64,000 nucleotides of DNA from the NCBI GenBank assembly GCA_026169195.1, contig JAPFEH010000006.1, positions 1 through 64,000 of the forward strand. Reading direction: 5' to 3'. A model generated the notes under the pieces. It saw only the letters and a list, made by a program, of their open reading frames with translations, made no database searches and was not told the DNA's origin. The DNA is from Dysosmobacter sp. Its GTDB lineage: Bacteria > Bacillota > Clostridia > Oscillospirales > Oscillospiraceae. Numbering within the stretch: the stretch's first letter is position 1; each line of letters opens with the position of its first letter. The translations under genes were made by a program, and so were the position numbers. Positions 50,650 through 59,642 of this stretch are shown here, piece by piece.

Positions 50650-52416
50650 ATGTCCGAAGAAGTCAAGAACGAATTTGCCTTTGAAAATGAAGCGTACCGC
50701 AAGACCTACTGGCATACCTGCTCCCATGTGCTGGCGCAGGCTGTCAAGCGGCTGTATCCTGAAGTGAAGCTGGCCATTGGCCCCTCTATCGAGGAAGGCT
50801 TCTATTATGACATGGACTCTCCCTTCCCCTTCACTCCGGAGATCATGGAGAAGATCGAGGGCGAGATGCGGAAGATCTGCAAGGAGAAGCTGAAGCTGGA
50901 GCGGTTCGAGCTGCCCCGTGCGGAGGCTGTGAAGTTCATGGAGGAAAAGGGTGAGCCTTACAAGGTGGAGCTGATCAACGATCTTCCTGAGGATGCGGTC
51001 ATCAGCTTCTACCGGCAGGGAGAGTTCACCGACCTGTGCGCCGGCCCCCATCTGGATTCCACCGGCCGCATCAAGGGCAACGCCATCAAGCTGACCGCCT
51101 GCAACGCCGCTTACTGGCGGGGTGACTCCAACCGCGAGACCCTTCAGCGCATTTACGGCATTGCGTTCCCCAAAAAGGACGAGCTGGATGCCTATCTCCA
51201 GCGCATTGAAGAGGCTAAGAAGCGGGATCACCGGAAGTTGGGCAAGGAGCTGGGACTTTATATGCTGCGGGATGAAGGCCCCGGATTCCCCTTCTTCCTG
51301 CCCAAGGGCATGGTGCTGCGCAACACCCTGATCGACTATTGGCGTCAGGTCCACAAGAAGTACGGCTATGTGGAGATCTCCACCCCCATGATGATGAACC
51401 GTCAGCTGTGGGAGCGCTCCGGCCATTGGGATCACTATAAGGACAATATGTATACCACCGTCATCGACGATGTGGACTTTGCCATCAAGCCCATGAACTG
51501 CCCCGGCGGTATGCTGGTGTACTCCAGCGAGCCCCACTCCTATCGGGATCTGCCCCTGCGGGTGGGCGAGCTGGGACTGGTGCACCGCCATGAGCTTTCC
51601 GGCGCGCTCCATGGCCTGTTCCGTGTCCGCTGCTTCACGCAGGACGACGCTCACGTCTTTATGACCCGTGACCAGATGAAGGATGTGATTCAGGAGACGG
51701 TCCGCCTCTTTGACGAGGTTTACTCCGTGTTCGGCCTCAGCTATACCATTGAGCTTTCCACCATGCCCGAGGACCACATCGGCACGGTGGAGGAGTGGGA
51801 GCAGAATCAGGACATTCTGAAAAACGCCATTCTCGACATGGGCAAGGACTTTGTCATCAATGAGGGCGACGGCGCGTTCTACGGTCCCAAGCTGGACTTC
51901 CATCTGGCGGACTCTCTGGGCCGCACTTGGCAGTGTGGTACCATTCAGCTGGACAGCCAGCTGCCGGAGCGGTTTGAACTGGAGTATACCGGCGAGGACG
52001 GCGCCAAGCACCGCCCGGTCATGATCCACCGGGTCGTTCTCGGCTCCATTGAGCGGTTCATCGGTGTCATCACGGAGCATTTTGCCGGCGCATTCCCTGT
52101 CTGGCTCAGCCCCGTTCAGGTGAAGATCCTGCCGGTCACCGACCGGGCTGCCGACTATGCCAAGGAGCTGGCGTCCCGTCTGGATGCCATGAACTTCCGT
52201 GTGGAAGTGGATGGCCGCAACGAGAAGATCGGCAAGAAGATCCGGGAAGCGACCATGGAAAAGATCCCCTATATGCTGGTAGTGGGCGACCGGGACATGG
52301 AAAACGGCACGGTTTCCGTCCGCCTGCGCTCCGGCGAGGATCTGGGCGCCATGTCTCTGGAGGAGTTTGCCGCCAAGCTCAAAGAGGCTGTGGATACCAA
52401 GGCGATCCAGCAGTAA
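50650..52416 (+). CDS. thrS: Threonyl-tRNA synthetase, TGS-less form
   Basis: Charges tRNA-Thr. 588 residues, shorter than the usual 640 or so because the N-terminal TGS domain is missing; the protein begins directly in the editing (tRNA_SAD) domain. HTCSHVLAQAV is the editing motif HxxxH, with the later CAGPHLDSTG. The class II core has motif 2 in RVGELGLVHRHELSGALHGLFRVR and motif 3 GSIERFIGVITEHF. The anticodon-binding domain ends it. The ATG follows AGGAGGAAATCGAA. Controlled by a T-box leader. Confidence 0.96.
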   Translation: MSEEVKNEFAFENEAYRKTYWHTCSHVLAQAVKRLYPEVKLAIGPSIEEGFYYDMDSPFPFTPEIMEKIEGEMRKICKEKLKLERFELPRAEAVKFMEEKGEPYKVELINDLPEDAVISFYRQGEFTDLCAGPHLDSTGRIKGNAIKLTACNAAYWRGDSNRETLQRIYGIAFPKKDELDAYLQRIEEAKKRDHRKLGKELGLYMLRDEGPGFPFFLPKGMVLRNTLIDYWRQVHKKYGYVEISTPMMMNRQLWERSGHWDHYKDNMYTTVIDDVDFAIKPMNCPGGMLVYSSEPHSYRDLPLRVGELGLVHRHELSGALHGLFRVRCFTQDDAHVFMTRDQMKDVIQETVRLFDEVYSVFGLSYTIELSTMPEDHIGTVEEWEQNQDILKNAILDMGKDFVINEGDGAFYGPKLDFHLADSLGRTWQCGTIQLDSQLPERFELEYTGEDGAKHRPVMIHRVVLGSIERFIGVITEHFAGAFPVWLSPVQVKILPVTDRAADYAKELASRLDAMNFRVEVDGRNEKIGKKIREATMEKIPYMLVVGDRDMENGTVSVRLRSGEDLGAMSLEEFAAKLKEAVDTKAIQQ

Positions 52417-52436
52417 CCATCTGTTTTTTCAGAAAC

Positions 52437-52474
52437 CCAGCGGTTCGGACAACCTCCGGACCGCTGGTTTTTTT
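52437..52474 (+). terminator. Terminator of thrS
   Basis: 13-bp stem with one G-U (52437-52449 with 52455-52467), 5-base loop, then TTTTTTT. Confidence 0.9.
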
Positions 52475-52612
52475 CGATGCAGGGAAAAAGCAGTCAAATG
52501 TGTGAACGCTGACAGTGGACAGAAGTCCTGCTGAAATAGACAAATGGCCTTTTGCGGAGCACTGGAAAATCTGGAATCTTTTCTGAAATTGTTTGGAAAC
52601 AGCGCAAAACCA

Positions 52613-52642
52613 TTGCAACCGACGGGCCGGAAAGAGTATACT
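52613..52642 (+). promoter_or_regulatory. Putative promoter of pyc
   Basis: TTGCAA (52613-52618), 18-base spacer, TATACT (52637-52642). Confidence 0.55.
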
Positions 52643-52700
52643 GAGTCACAAATCAAATGCCCTCGCATTCAAAATTCATCAGAAGGAGTCAAGTACAGCC

Positions 52701-55700
52701 ATGAGCAGAACATTCAAAAAAGTGCTGGTCGCCAATCGGGGCGAGATCGCCATGCGGATTTTCCGCGCCTGTCATGATCTGGGGCTGCAGACCATAGCCA
52801 TCTATTCCAACGAGGATATGTACAGCATCTTCCGGACTGCCGCCGATGAATCCTATCTGATCGGCGAAAATGAAAGCCCGCTGGGGGCTTATCTGAATAT
52901 CCCGCGCATCATTGAGCTGGCAAAAAAACACGGAGCAGACGCCATTCACCCGGGATACGGCTTCCTCAGCGAAAACGGCGACTTTGCCCGGGCCTGCGAG
53001 GAAGCGGGCATCAAGTTCATCGGGCCCAGCTCCCGGATTCTGGATATGATGGGCGACAAGCTCTCCGCCAAGCAGATGGCGGTGGCCTGCGGCGTTCCCA
53101 CCACCCCCGGCACCACGGAGCCGCTCCAGAGTCGGGAGGCGGCTCAGAAGCTGGCGATGGAGTTCGGTTTTCCTGTTATTTTGAAAGCCGCTGCCGGCGG
53201 CGGCGGCCGCGGTATGCGCCGCTGCAACACCGTGGAGGAAGTGGGTCTCAATTTCGACTTGGTAAAGGCGGAAGCAAAAAAAGCATTCGGAAACGACGAT
53301 ATTTTCATGGAGAAGTTTCTGGTGGAGCCCAAGCACATTGAGGTTCAGGTGCTGGGCGATGAGCAGGGGAATGTCGTCCATCTCTTTGAGCGGGACTGCT
53401 CCCTCCAGAGACGCTATCAGAAGGTGGTGGAGTTCACGCCGGCATTCTCGGTGGCGCCTGAGATCAGGCAGGCACTGTATGAAGATGCGGTGAAGATCGC
53501 CAAGTACGTGGGCTATACCAATGCCGGCACGCTGGAATTTCTGGTGGATCAAGAGGGACATCACTATTTCATTGAGATGAATCCCCGGATTCAGGTGGAG
53601 CACACGGTCACGGAGATGGTCACGGGCATTGATCTGGTGCGCTCTCAGATTTTGATTGCGGAGGGCCGGTCTCTCAGCGATCCGGAAATCGGGATTCCTT
53701 CACAGGAGGCGCTGCATCTCAACGGCTACGCGGTCCAGTGCCGCGTGACTACGGAGGATCCCGCCAACAACTTTGCTCCGGATACCGGTAAGATCACCGC
53801 CTACCGCTCTGCCGGCGGCTTCGGTATCCGGCTGGATGGCGGCAACGCCTATACCGGCGCGGTGATCTCTCCGTATTATGACTCTCTGCTGGTGAAGATC
53901 ACCACGTGGGACAACACCTTTGCGGGGGTGTGCCGCAAGGCGGTCCGCGCCATCAATGAGATCCACATTCGGGGCGTCAAAACCAACATCGCCTTCATTA
54001 CGAATATTCTGAAGAATCCGACCTTTCTGGCCGGTAAGTGCCACACCAAGTTTATTGACGAGACTCCGGAGCTGTTCCAGATCGACGAGAGTCTGGACCG
54101 GGCCACCAAAATGCTCAAGTACATCGGCAATATCGCGGTGAAGGAGCAAGGGGGGCACAAGTTTTATGACACGCCCCGATTCCCGCCGGTGACCGGTGAC
54201 CGGCCTGACGGGCTGAAGCAGCTGCTGGATGCCAAAGGGCCGAAAGCCGTGGCGGACTGGGTGCTGGCGCAGAAAAAACTGCTGGTTTGCGACACCACCT
54301 GCCGGGATGCCCACCAATCTCTGCTGGCGACCCGGGTGCGTACCCGGGATATCGTGAAGGGAATGGAGGCAACCAGTGAGATTCTGGCAGACGCCTTCTC
54401 TCTGGAATGCTGGGGCGGCGCTACGTTCGATGTGGCGTACCGCTTCCTCCATGAATCTCCATGGGAGCGGCTGGATCTGATTCGCCAAAAGGCGCCCAAC
54501 CTGCTTTTGCAGATGCTGCTGCGGGGCGCCAACGCTGTGGGCTATACCAACTATCCCGATAATGTCATTCGGGAATTTATCAAGGAGGCTGCCCGCTCCG
54601 GTATCGATGTGTTCCGTGTGTTTGACTCCCTGAACTGGATCCCCGGAATGGAAGTGGCCATGGACGAGGTGCTCAAGCAGGATAAGATCTGTCAGGCGAC
54701 GATCTGCTATACGGGCGATATTCTGGACCCCAAGCGGGATAAATATCCGCTGGAATATTATGTGAATCTCGCCAAAGAGCTGGAGCATCGGGGCGCTCAT
54801 ATGCTGGCCATCAAGGATATGTCCGGCGTACTGAAGCCCTACGCCGCGAAAAAGCTGGTTTCCGCGCTCAAGCAGGAGATCGGCATTCCCATCCAGCTCC
54901 ATACCCACGATACCTCCGGCAATCAGGTGGCGGCCTGCCTGCTGGCGGCGGAGGCCGGCGTAGACGTGGTGGATCTGGCCATCAGTTCTATGGCAGGCAT
55001 GACCAGCCAGCCCTCGCTGAATGCTGTGGCGGCGGCCTTGCAGGGCACCGAGCGGGATACCGGACTGGATCTGGATCGCTTGCAGACCCTCACCGATTAT
55101 TGGGAAGATGTGCGTAAGCGTTATGATTCCTTTGAAGGCGGCATTCAGTGCAACAGCACAGACATCTACCGCTATGAAATTCCCGGCGGTCAGTATACGA
55201 ATCTGAAGCCGCAGGTGGAATCTCTGGGGCTTGGCAGCCGCTTCACGGAGGTCAAGGAGAACTATCGGGTGGTCAATGAAATGCTGGGCGACATTGTCAA
55301 GGTGACCCCCTCCTCCAAGATGGTGGGCGATCTGGCAATTTTTATGACGCAAAACAATCTCACGTCGGAGACCATTGTGGAAAAGGGGGAGGGGCTGGCG
55401 TTCCCGGACAGTGCTGTCAGCTATTTCTCCGGTATGATGGGCCAGCCTGCCGGCGGATTCCCCGAGGAGCTGCAGCGGGTGGTCCTTAAGGGGAAGGCCC
55501 CCATTACCTGCCGCCCCGGCGAACTGCTGCCTCCGGTGGACTTTGAGGAAAAGCGGCGGGAGATGCAGTCCTTTGCCCCGGATCCCAGCTGGCGGGCGGT
55601 CCTGAGCTACTGCCTGTACCCCAAGGTGGTGGAGGACTTCGTCAAGAGCCAGAAGGAGTATGGCTATATCATGCGCCTTGGCAGCCATGTGTTCTTCCAC

Positions 55701-56117
55701 GGGCTTGCGGTTGGCGAGACCAATAAGGTCAATATTGCCGACGGAAAGACGCTGGTCATCAAGTATCTGGGACTTGGCGAGGTAGACAAGGAAGGAATGC
55801 GCACCGTCAGCTTTGAGCTCAACGGCATCCGGCGGGATGTGCAGGTGCCCGATGAGGCTGCGCAGAAGAATATCGTGAAGGTGCCTATGGCAGATCCGGA
55901 GGACAAGAGTCAGGTGGGAGCGTCCATTCCCGGTGCGGTCAGCAAGATTGCCGTGAAGGCCGGAGATACCGTGGAAAAGAATCAGACGCTGGTGACCATT
56001 GAGGCCATGAAGATGGAGACCGCCGTTACTGCCCGCATGAGCGGTGTGGTAGAGTCTGTGGAAGTCCGGGAGGGCGATACCGTCAAGGGCGGACAGCTGC
56101 TGCTGACCATTCGGTAA
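52701..56117 (+). CDS. pyc: Pyruvate carboxylase
   Basis: A single-chain biotin enzyme of 1138 residues that makes oxaloacetate from pyruvate and bicarbonate. Domains in order: biotin carboxylase (1-450, with AAAGGGGRGM ATP loop and MNPRIQVEHTVTE), carboxyltransferase (about 530-800, with CDTTCRDAHQSLLATR and LHTHDTSGN), the conserved PC-specific allosteric region, and a C-terminal biotin domain with EAMKMET. FRVFDSLNW marks pyruvate specificity. AGGAG lies 12 bases before the ATG, a slightly long gap. It stands alone and supplies oxaloacetate for reductive TCA and amino acid synthesis. Confidence 0.97.
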   Translation: MSRTFKKVLVANRGEIAMRIFRACHDLGLQTIAIYSNEDMYSIFRTAADESYLIGENESPLGAYLNIPRIIELAKKHGADAIHPGYGFLSENGDFARACEEAGIKFIGPSSRILDMMGDKLSAKQMAVACGVPTTPGTTEPLQSREAAQKLAMEFGFPVILKAAAGGGGRGMRRCNTVEEVGLNFDLVKAEAKKAFGNDDIFMEKFLVEPKHIEVQVLGDEQGNVVHLFERDCSLQRRYQKVVEFTPAFSVAPEIRQALYEDAVKIAKYVGYTNAGTLEFLVDQEGHHYFIEMNPRIQVEHTVTEMVTGIDLVRSQILIAEGRSLSDPEIGIPSQEALHLNGYAVQCRVTTEDPANNFAPDTGKITAYRSAGGFGIRLDGGNAYTGAVISPYYDSLLVKITTWDNTFAGVCRKAVRAINEIHIRGVKTNIAFITNILKNPTFLAGKCHTKFIDETPELFQIDESLDRATKMLKYIGNIAVKEQGGHKFYDTPRFPPVTGDRPDGLKQLLDAKGPKAVADWVLAQKKLLVCDTTCRDAHQSLLATRVRTRDIVKGMEATSEILADAFSLECWGGATFDVAYRFLHESPWERLDLIRQKAPNLLLQMLLRGANAVGYTNYPDNVIREFIKEAARSGIDVFRVFDSLNWIPGMEVAMDEVLKQDKICQATICYTGDILDPKRDKYPLEYYVNLAKELEHRGAHMLAIKDMSGVLKPYAAKKLVSALKQEIGIPIQLHTHDTSGNQVAACLLAAEAGVDVVDLAISSMAGMTSQPSLNAVAAALQGTERDTGLDLDRLQTLTDYWEDVRKRYDSFEGGIQCNSTDIYRYEIPGGQYTNLKPQVESLGLGSRFTEVKENYRVVNEMLGDIVKVTPSSKMVGDLAIFMTQNNLTSETIVEKGEGLAFPDSAVSYFSGMMGQPAGGFPEELQRVVLKGKAPITCRPGELLPPVDFEEKRREMQSFAPDPSWRAVLSYCLYPKVVEDFVKSQKEYGYIMRLGSHVFFHGLAVGETNKVNIADGKTLVIKYLGLGEVDKEGMRTVSFELNGIRRDVQVPDEAAQKNIVKVPMADPEDKSQVGASIPGAVSKIAVKAGDTVEKNQTLVTIEAMKMETAVTARMSGVVESVEVREGDTVKGGQLLLTIR

Positions 56118-56280
56118 ATAAAATCATCAGATTGACAGAATGTATACGTTTAAGCTGTGAAAAATTGTGCAAAAACTTGGTTTTCCCGCGATTTGGGACT
56201 TTAAATCCCTATTCAGTTAAAGAAAATGCAAGAGATTGCGCATGGGCTTGCAGAAAAACTCCGGAAAACAGAAAAAAGAC

Positions 56281-56309
56281 TTGAAAAATGAATGGACTTG
56301 CGGTATGAT
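56281..56309 (+). promoter_or_regulatory. Promoter of the TRAP-TAXI operon
   Basis: TTGAAA (56281-56286), 17-base spacer, TATGAT (56304-56309), 49 bases before the start. Confidence 0.75.
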
Positions 56310-56358
56310 ATGCAGGTAACACAATGCACCGTATCAAAAAGGAAAAGAGGATGCTACT

Positions 56359-57306
56359 ATGAAGAAGTTTTTTGCACTGACGCTGGCAGTCCTGACCATG
56401 GCCGTGACACTGGCCGGCTGCGGAGGCAAGAGCGAGCTGACCTTCATCACCGGCGGTGATCAGGGTACTTACTACGGATTCGGCAGCGTGCTGGCCGGAC
56501 AGATCAGCGACAGCACCGAGACTGCTGTGACCGCTATCGTGGGTAAGGGCTCCAAGGGCAACATCGAGGCCATGTCTGTGGGCGATGCCCAGTTGGGCTT
56601 TGTTCAGTCCGACGTCATGGCGTATGCCTATGACGGCACCAACCTGTTCGAAGAGAGCGGAAAGATCGACAGCTTCTCCACTGTGGCCGCCCTGTATATG
56701 GAGCAGGTCCAGATCATCACGCTGGACCCCGCCATCAAGACGGTTGCCGACCTGAAGGGGAAGAACGTCTCCGTGGGCGATTCCGGCTCCGGTGTGTATT
56801 TCAACGCACTGGATGTGCTGGGCGCTTATGACCTGACGCTGGATGACATCAAGCCTACCTACCAGTCCTTCGGCGACAGCGCTGAGGCTCTGCAGGACGG
56901 CAAGATCGACGCAGCCTTCATCGTGGCCGGCGCTCCCACCACCGCGGTTACCTCTCTGGCGGCCACCCGTGATGTGTACGTTGTGGAGCTGGATGACGCC
57001 CACATTGAAAAGCTGATTGCTACGTCTCCTTATTACAGCAAGAGCGTGATTCCGGCTGCATCTTATGGTCTGGAGCATGATGCCACCACCGTGGCGGTAG
57101 GCGCCGTGATCGTTGCCAATGACGATGTGGCAGAGGATGACATTTACAATGTGGTCTCCGGCATTTTCGAGAGCATTGATACACTGGCTCATGACAAGAA
57201 GAATGAGCTGGATCTGGACTTTGCCTCTTCTGTGACTGCCGTGCCCTATCATCCCGGCGCTGCAAAGTATTTCAGCGAGAAGGGGATCACCGTTCCCACC
57301 AAGTAA
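56359..57306 (+). CDS. TRAP transporter solute receptor, TAXI family
   Basis: A 315-residue lipoprotein binding subunit. The signal peptide ends AVTLAGCGG, placing the lipidated Cys near residue 21. LTFITGGDQGTYYGFGSVLAG is the TAXI-family opening, and AIVGKGSKGNIEAMSVGDAQLGFVQSD and VGDSGSGVYFNALDVLGAY are the other ligand-pocket blocks. TAXI receptors bind glutamate or other organic anions; the ligand here is unknown. It precedes its permease by 93 bases, which include a hairpin. Confidence 0.92.
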   Translation: MKKFFALTLAVLTMAVTLAGCGGKSELTFITGGDQGTYYGFGSVLAGQISDSTETAVTAIVGKGSKGNIEAMSVGDAQLGFVQSDVMAYAYDGTNLFEESGKIDSFSTVAALYMEQVQIITLDPAIKTVADLKGKNVSVGDSGSGVYFNALDVLGAYDLTLDDIKPTYQSFGDSAEALQDGKIDAAFIVAGAPTTAVTSLAATRDVYVVELDDAHIEKLIATSPYYSKSVIPAASYGLEHDATTVAVGAVIVANDDVAEDDIYNVVSGIFESIDTLAHDKKNELDLDFASSVTAVPYHPGAAKYFSEKGITVPTK

Positions 57307-57323
57307 GGAACGCATCCATCAGC

Positions 57324-57351
57324 GGACTGCGGCGGATCTCCGCCGCAGTCC
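57324..57351 (+). repeat. Hairpin between receptor and permease
   Basis: A perfect inverted repeat (57324-57336 with 57339-57351) in the TAXI operon gap. It is not followed by T residues, so it more likely protects the receptor message and allows more receptor than permease. Confidence 0.7.
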
Positions 57352-57399
57352 CTTGTGCTGTCAACGGATGTTAAAAAAGTGTTAAAAGGAGAGCGATCT

Positions 57400-59457
57400 A
57401 TGAGCTTTTTGAAGAAAAAGCGGGACACGGCGCCGGAGGTTTCCGCAGCGCCGGCTGACGCTGCGGAGGTTGGTTCCGCGGCAGATGTGGAAGCGGTCAT
57501 GAAAAAATATGACCGGGAATCCAATGTGCGGGTCTGGGAGGGAGTCCCCGGGATCATTGTCAAGGCGCTGATGGCGTCCTTCTCCCTGTACTGCCTGTAT
57601 CTTACCCTGTTTGATACCAGCCTGCCGGAGTTCCGGCTGACCATTTTTCTGGCGCTGATTATCATCATCGGCTACCTGAACTATCCGGCCAGACGGGGAC
57701 ATGTGCGGGCCAACTATATGCCATGGTATGACATCGCCATCATGGTGATCGGCTGCCTGCCCTTTTTCTATTTCGCCTTCAATGCCAGCACCATTGTCAA
57801 CACCAGCTATACGGTGCTGTCCAAGGACCCGCTGATGCTGGGAATGGCGGTGGTCGGTATTCTGGCGCTGGTGGAGCTTTGCCGCCGCAGCGTGGGACTG
57901 CCTATTTTGTGCGTGGTGGGCGTGCTTCTGGTGTATACCTTTGCCAATGTCCGCTTCGGCAAGGTACTTTATGACCTGTTCTTTACCACCAACGGCGTGA
58001 TGGGCACGCCCATCAATGTCTGCCAGAAGTACATCGTGGTGTTCATCATTTTCGGTGCGTTTCTGGAACGCACCGGCATTTCCAACTTCTTCATCAATCT
58101 GGCCAACTGTGTGGCAGGCGCTGCCGCCGGCGGTCCGGCCAAGGTGGCCGTGATCTCCTCCGCTCTGTGCGGCATGGTCTCCGGATCTTCTGTTGGCAAT
58201 ACCGTTACCACGGGCTCCGTGACCATTCCCATGATGAAAAAGACCGGCTACCGGGGTGAATTTGCCGGCGCTGTGGAGGCTGCGGCTTCCACCGGCGGTC
58301 AGATTATGCCTCCGATCATGGGCGCCGCTGCCTTTTTGATGGCGGAATATACCGGCATTCCTTACGGAAGGATCGCTGTGCTGGCGATTCTGCCTGCCGT
58401 GCTGTATTTCACCGGAATTTTCATGGCAGTCCATCTGGAGGCCAAAAAGCTTGGCCTGAAGGGTATTCCCAGAGAAGAGCTGCCCCGCTTTGGCTCTCTG
58501 GTGAAGCGGATCTATCTGCTTGCGCCGCTGGTGGTGCTGGTGGTGCTGGTGACCAAGGGTACCCGCACGATGCAGTCCTCCGCGGCTCTGGCGATTCTTG
58601 TCACCATTGTTGTGGGACTGATCGGAAACGTGATCAACGCTGCATCCGCCGCGCGGAAGGGCGAGAGTTTTGCCCGGCATCTGGGCCGTTCTCTGGTATT
58701 CCGGAGCGAGGAAGCTGAGAGCATTTCCCTTATGAAGATCGTGGATGCGCTGGAAGCCGGCGGAAAGGGGACCATCACTGTGGCTGCTGCCTGCGCCATG
58801 GCAGGCATTGTGGCAGGCTGCATTACCTCCACCGGTCTTGCCAACACCATCCTGCGCGGCATCGTGTCCCTCTCCGGCGGCACGGTGATCGTGGCGCTGT
58901 TCCTGACCATGCTGTGCTGCATTGTGCTGGGCATGGGCGTACCTACCACTGCCAATTACTGTATCATGGCCTCCACCTGCGCGCCCATCCTCATGAGTAC
59001 AGAGATCGGCGTCCCCATGCTGGCAGCCCATTTCTTTGTGTTCTACTTCGGCATTGTGGCGGATATCACGCCGCCCGTGGCTCTGGCGGCATACGCCGGC
59101 AGCGCCATTGCCAAGGCACCTCCCATGAAGACTGCGATGAACGCCACCAAGCTGGCCATTGCGGCGTTTATCGTGCCCTATATTTTCGCGCTGAATCCAG
59201 CCATGCTTTTTATCAACGTGACCAGCGTTTTTCAGGTGGTGCAGATTGTCGTCACCTCGCTGTTCGGCTTGTTTGGCGTGGCGGCGGCTTTGAACGGATT
59301 CCTCTATAAGCAGATGAACCCTCTGCTGCGGATTGTGCTGGCGGCCGGCGGTCTGTGTATGATGATCCCCGGCACCCTGACCGACGTGATCGGTTTGGCG
59401 GTTGTGGTGGGAATCATTCTCTTCCAGCGCGCTTCTGCGAAGCGCACTGCTGCCTGA
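57400..59457 (+). CDS. TRAP transporter permease, fused small and large subunits
   Basis: A 685-residue membrane protein with about 16 hydrophobic helices in which the four-helix DctQ part and the 12-helix DctM part are fused, as is standard in TAXI systems. Recognisable blocks are VWEGVPGIIVKALMASFSLY, KVAVISSALCGMVSGSSVGNTVTTGSVTIP and GGQIMPPIMGAAAFLMAEY. It imports the solute presented by the receptor using a sodium or proton gradient. The start follows AAAGGAGAGCGATCT. Confidence 0.93.
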   Translation: MSFLKKKRDTAPEVSAAPADAAEVGSAADVEAVMKKYDRESNVRVWEGVPGIIVKALMASFSLYCLYLTLFDTSLPEFRLTIFLALIIIIGYLNYPARRGHVRANYMPWYDIAIMVIGCLPFFYFAFNASTIVNTSYTVLSKDPLMLGMAVVGILALVELCRRSVGLPILCVVGVLLVYTFANVRFGKVLYDLFFTTNGVMGTPINVCQKYIVVFIIFGAFLERTGISNFFINLANCVAGAAAGGPAKVAVISSALCGMVSGSSVGNTVTTGSVTIPMMKKTGYRGEFAGAVEAAASTGGQIMPPIMGAAAFLMAEYTGIPYGRIAVLAILPAVLYFTGIFMAVHLEAKKLGLKGIPREELPRFGSLVKRIYLLAPLVVLVVLVTKGTRTMQSSAALAILVTIVVGLIGNVINAASAARKGESFARHLGRSLVFRSEEAESISLMKIVDALEAGGKGTITVAAACAMAGIVAGCITSTGLANTILRGIVSLSGGTVIVALFLTMLCCIVLGMGVPTTANYCIMASTCAPILMSTEIGVPMLAAHFFVFYFGIVADITPPVALAAYAGSAIAKAPPMKTAMNATKLAIAAFIVPYIFALNPAMLFINVTSVFQVVQIVVTSLFGLFGVAAALNGFLYKQMNPLLRIVLAAGGLCMMIPGTLTDVIGLAVVVGIILFQRASAKRTAA

Positions 59458-59472
59458 TTGTCAGTTCTCAAC

Positions 59473-59507
59473 AAAAAATCGTCTCCATTTTTGGGGACGA
59501 TTTTTTG
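59473..59507. terminator. Terminator of the TRAP operon
   Basis: AAAAAATCGTCTCC (59473-59486) with GGGGACGATTTTTT (59494-59507); symmetric A and T runs make it active on both strands. Confidence 0.85.
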
Positions 59508-59642
59508 CAACCAATTGCAGGGCGCTTTCGTCTATATCATGAAAGAGTCAGCGCAAAACTGTAACCGTTTTGTTGTTGTATTCAAACCGGAGCTGTACTA
59601 GCATACATGGTACAGAACAGTCAGTGAAGGAGAAGTGTTGAT

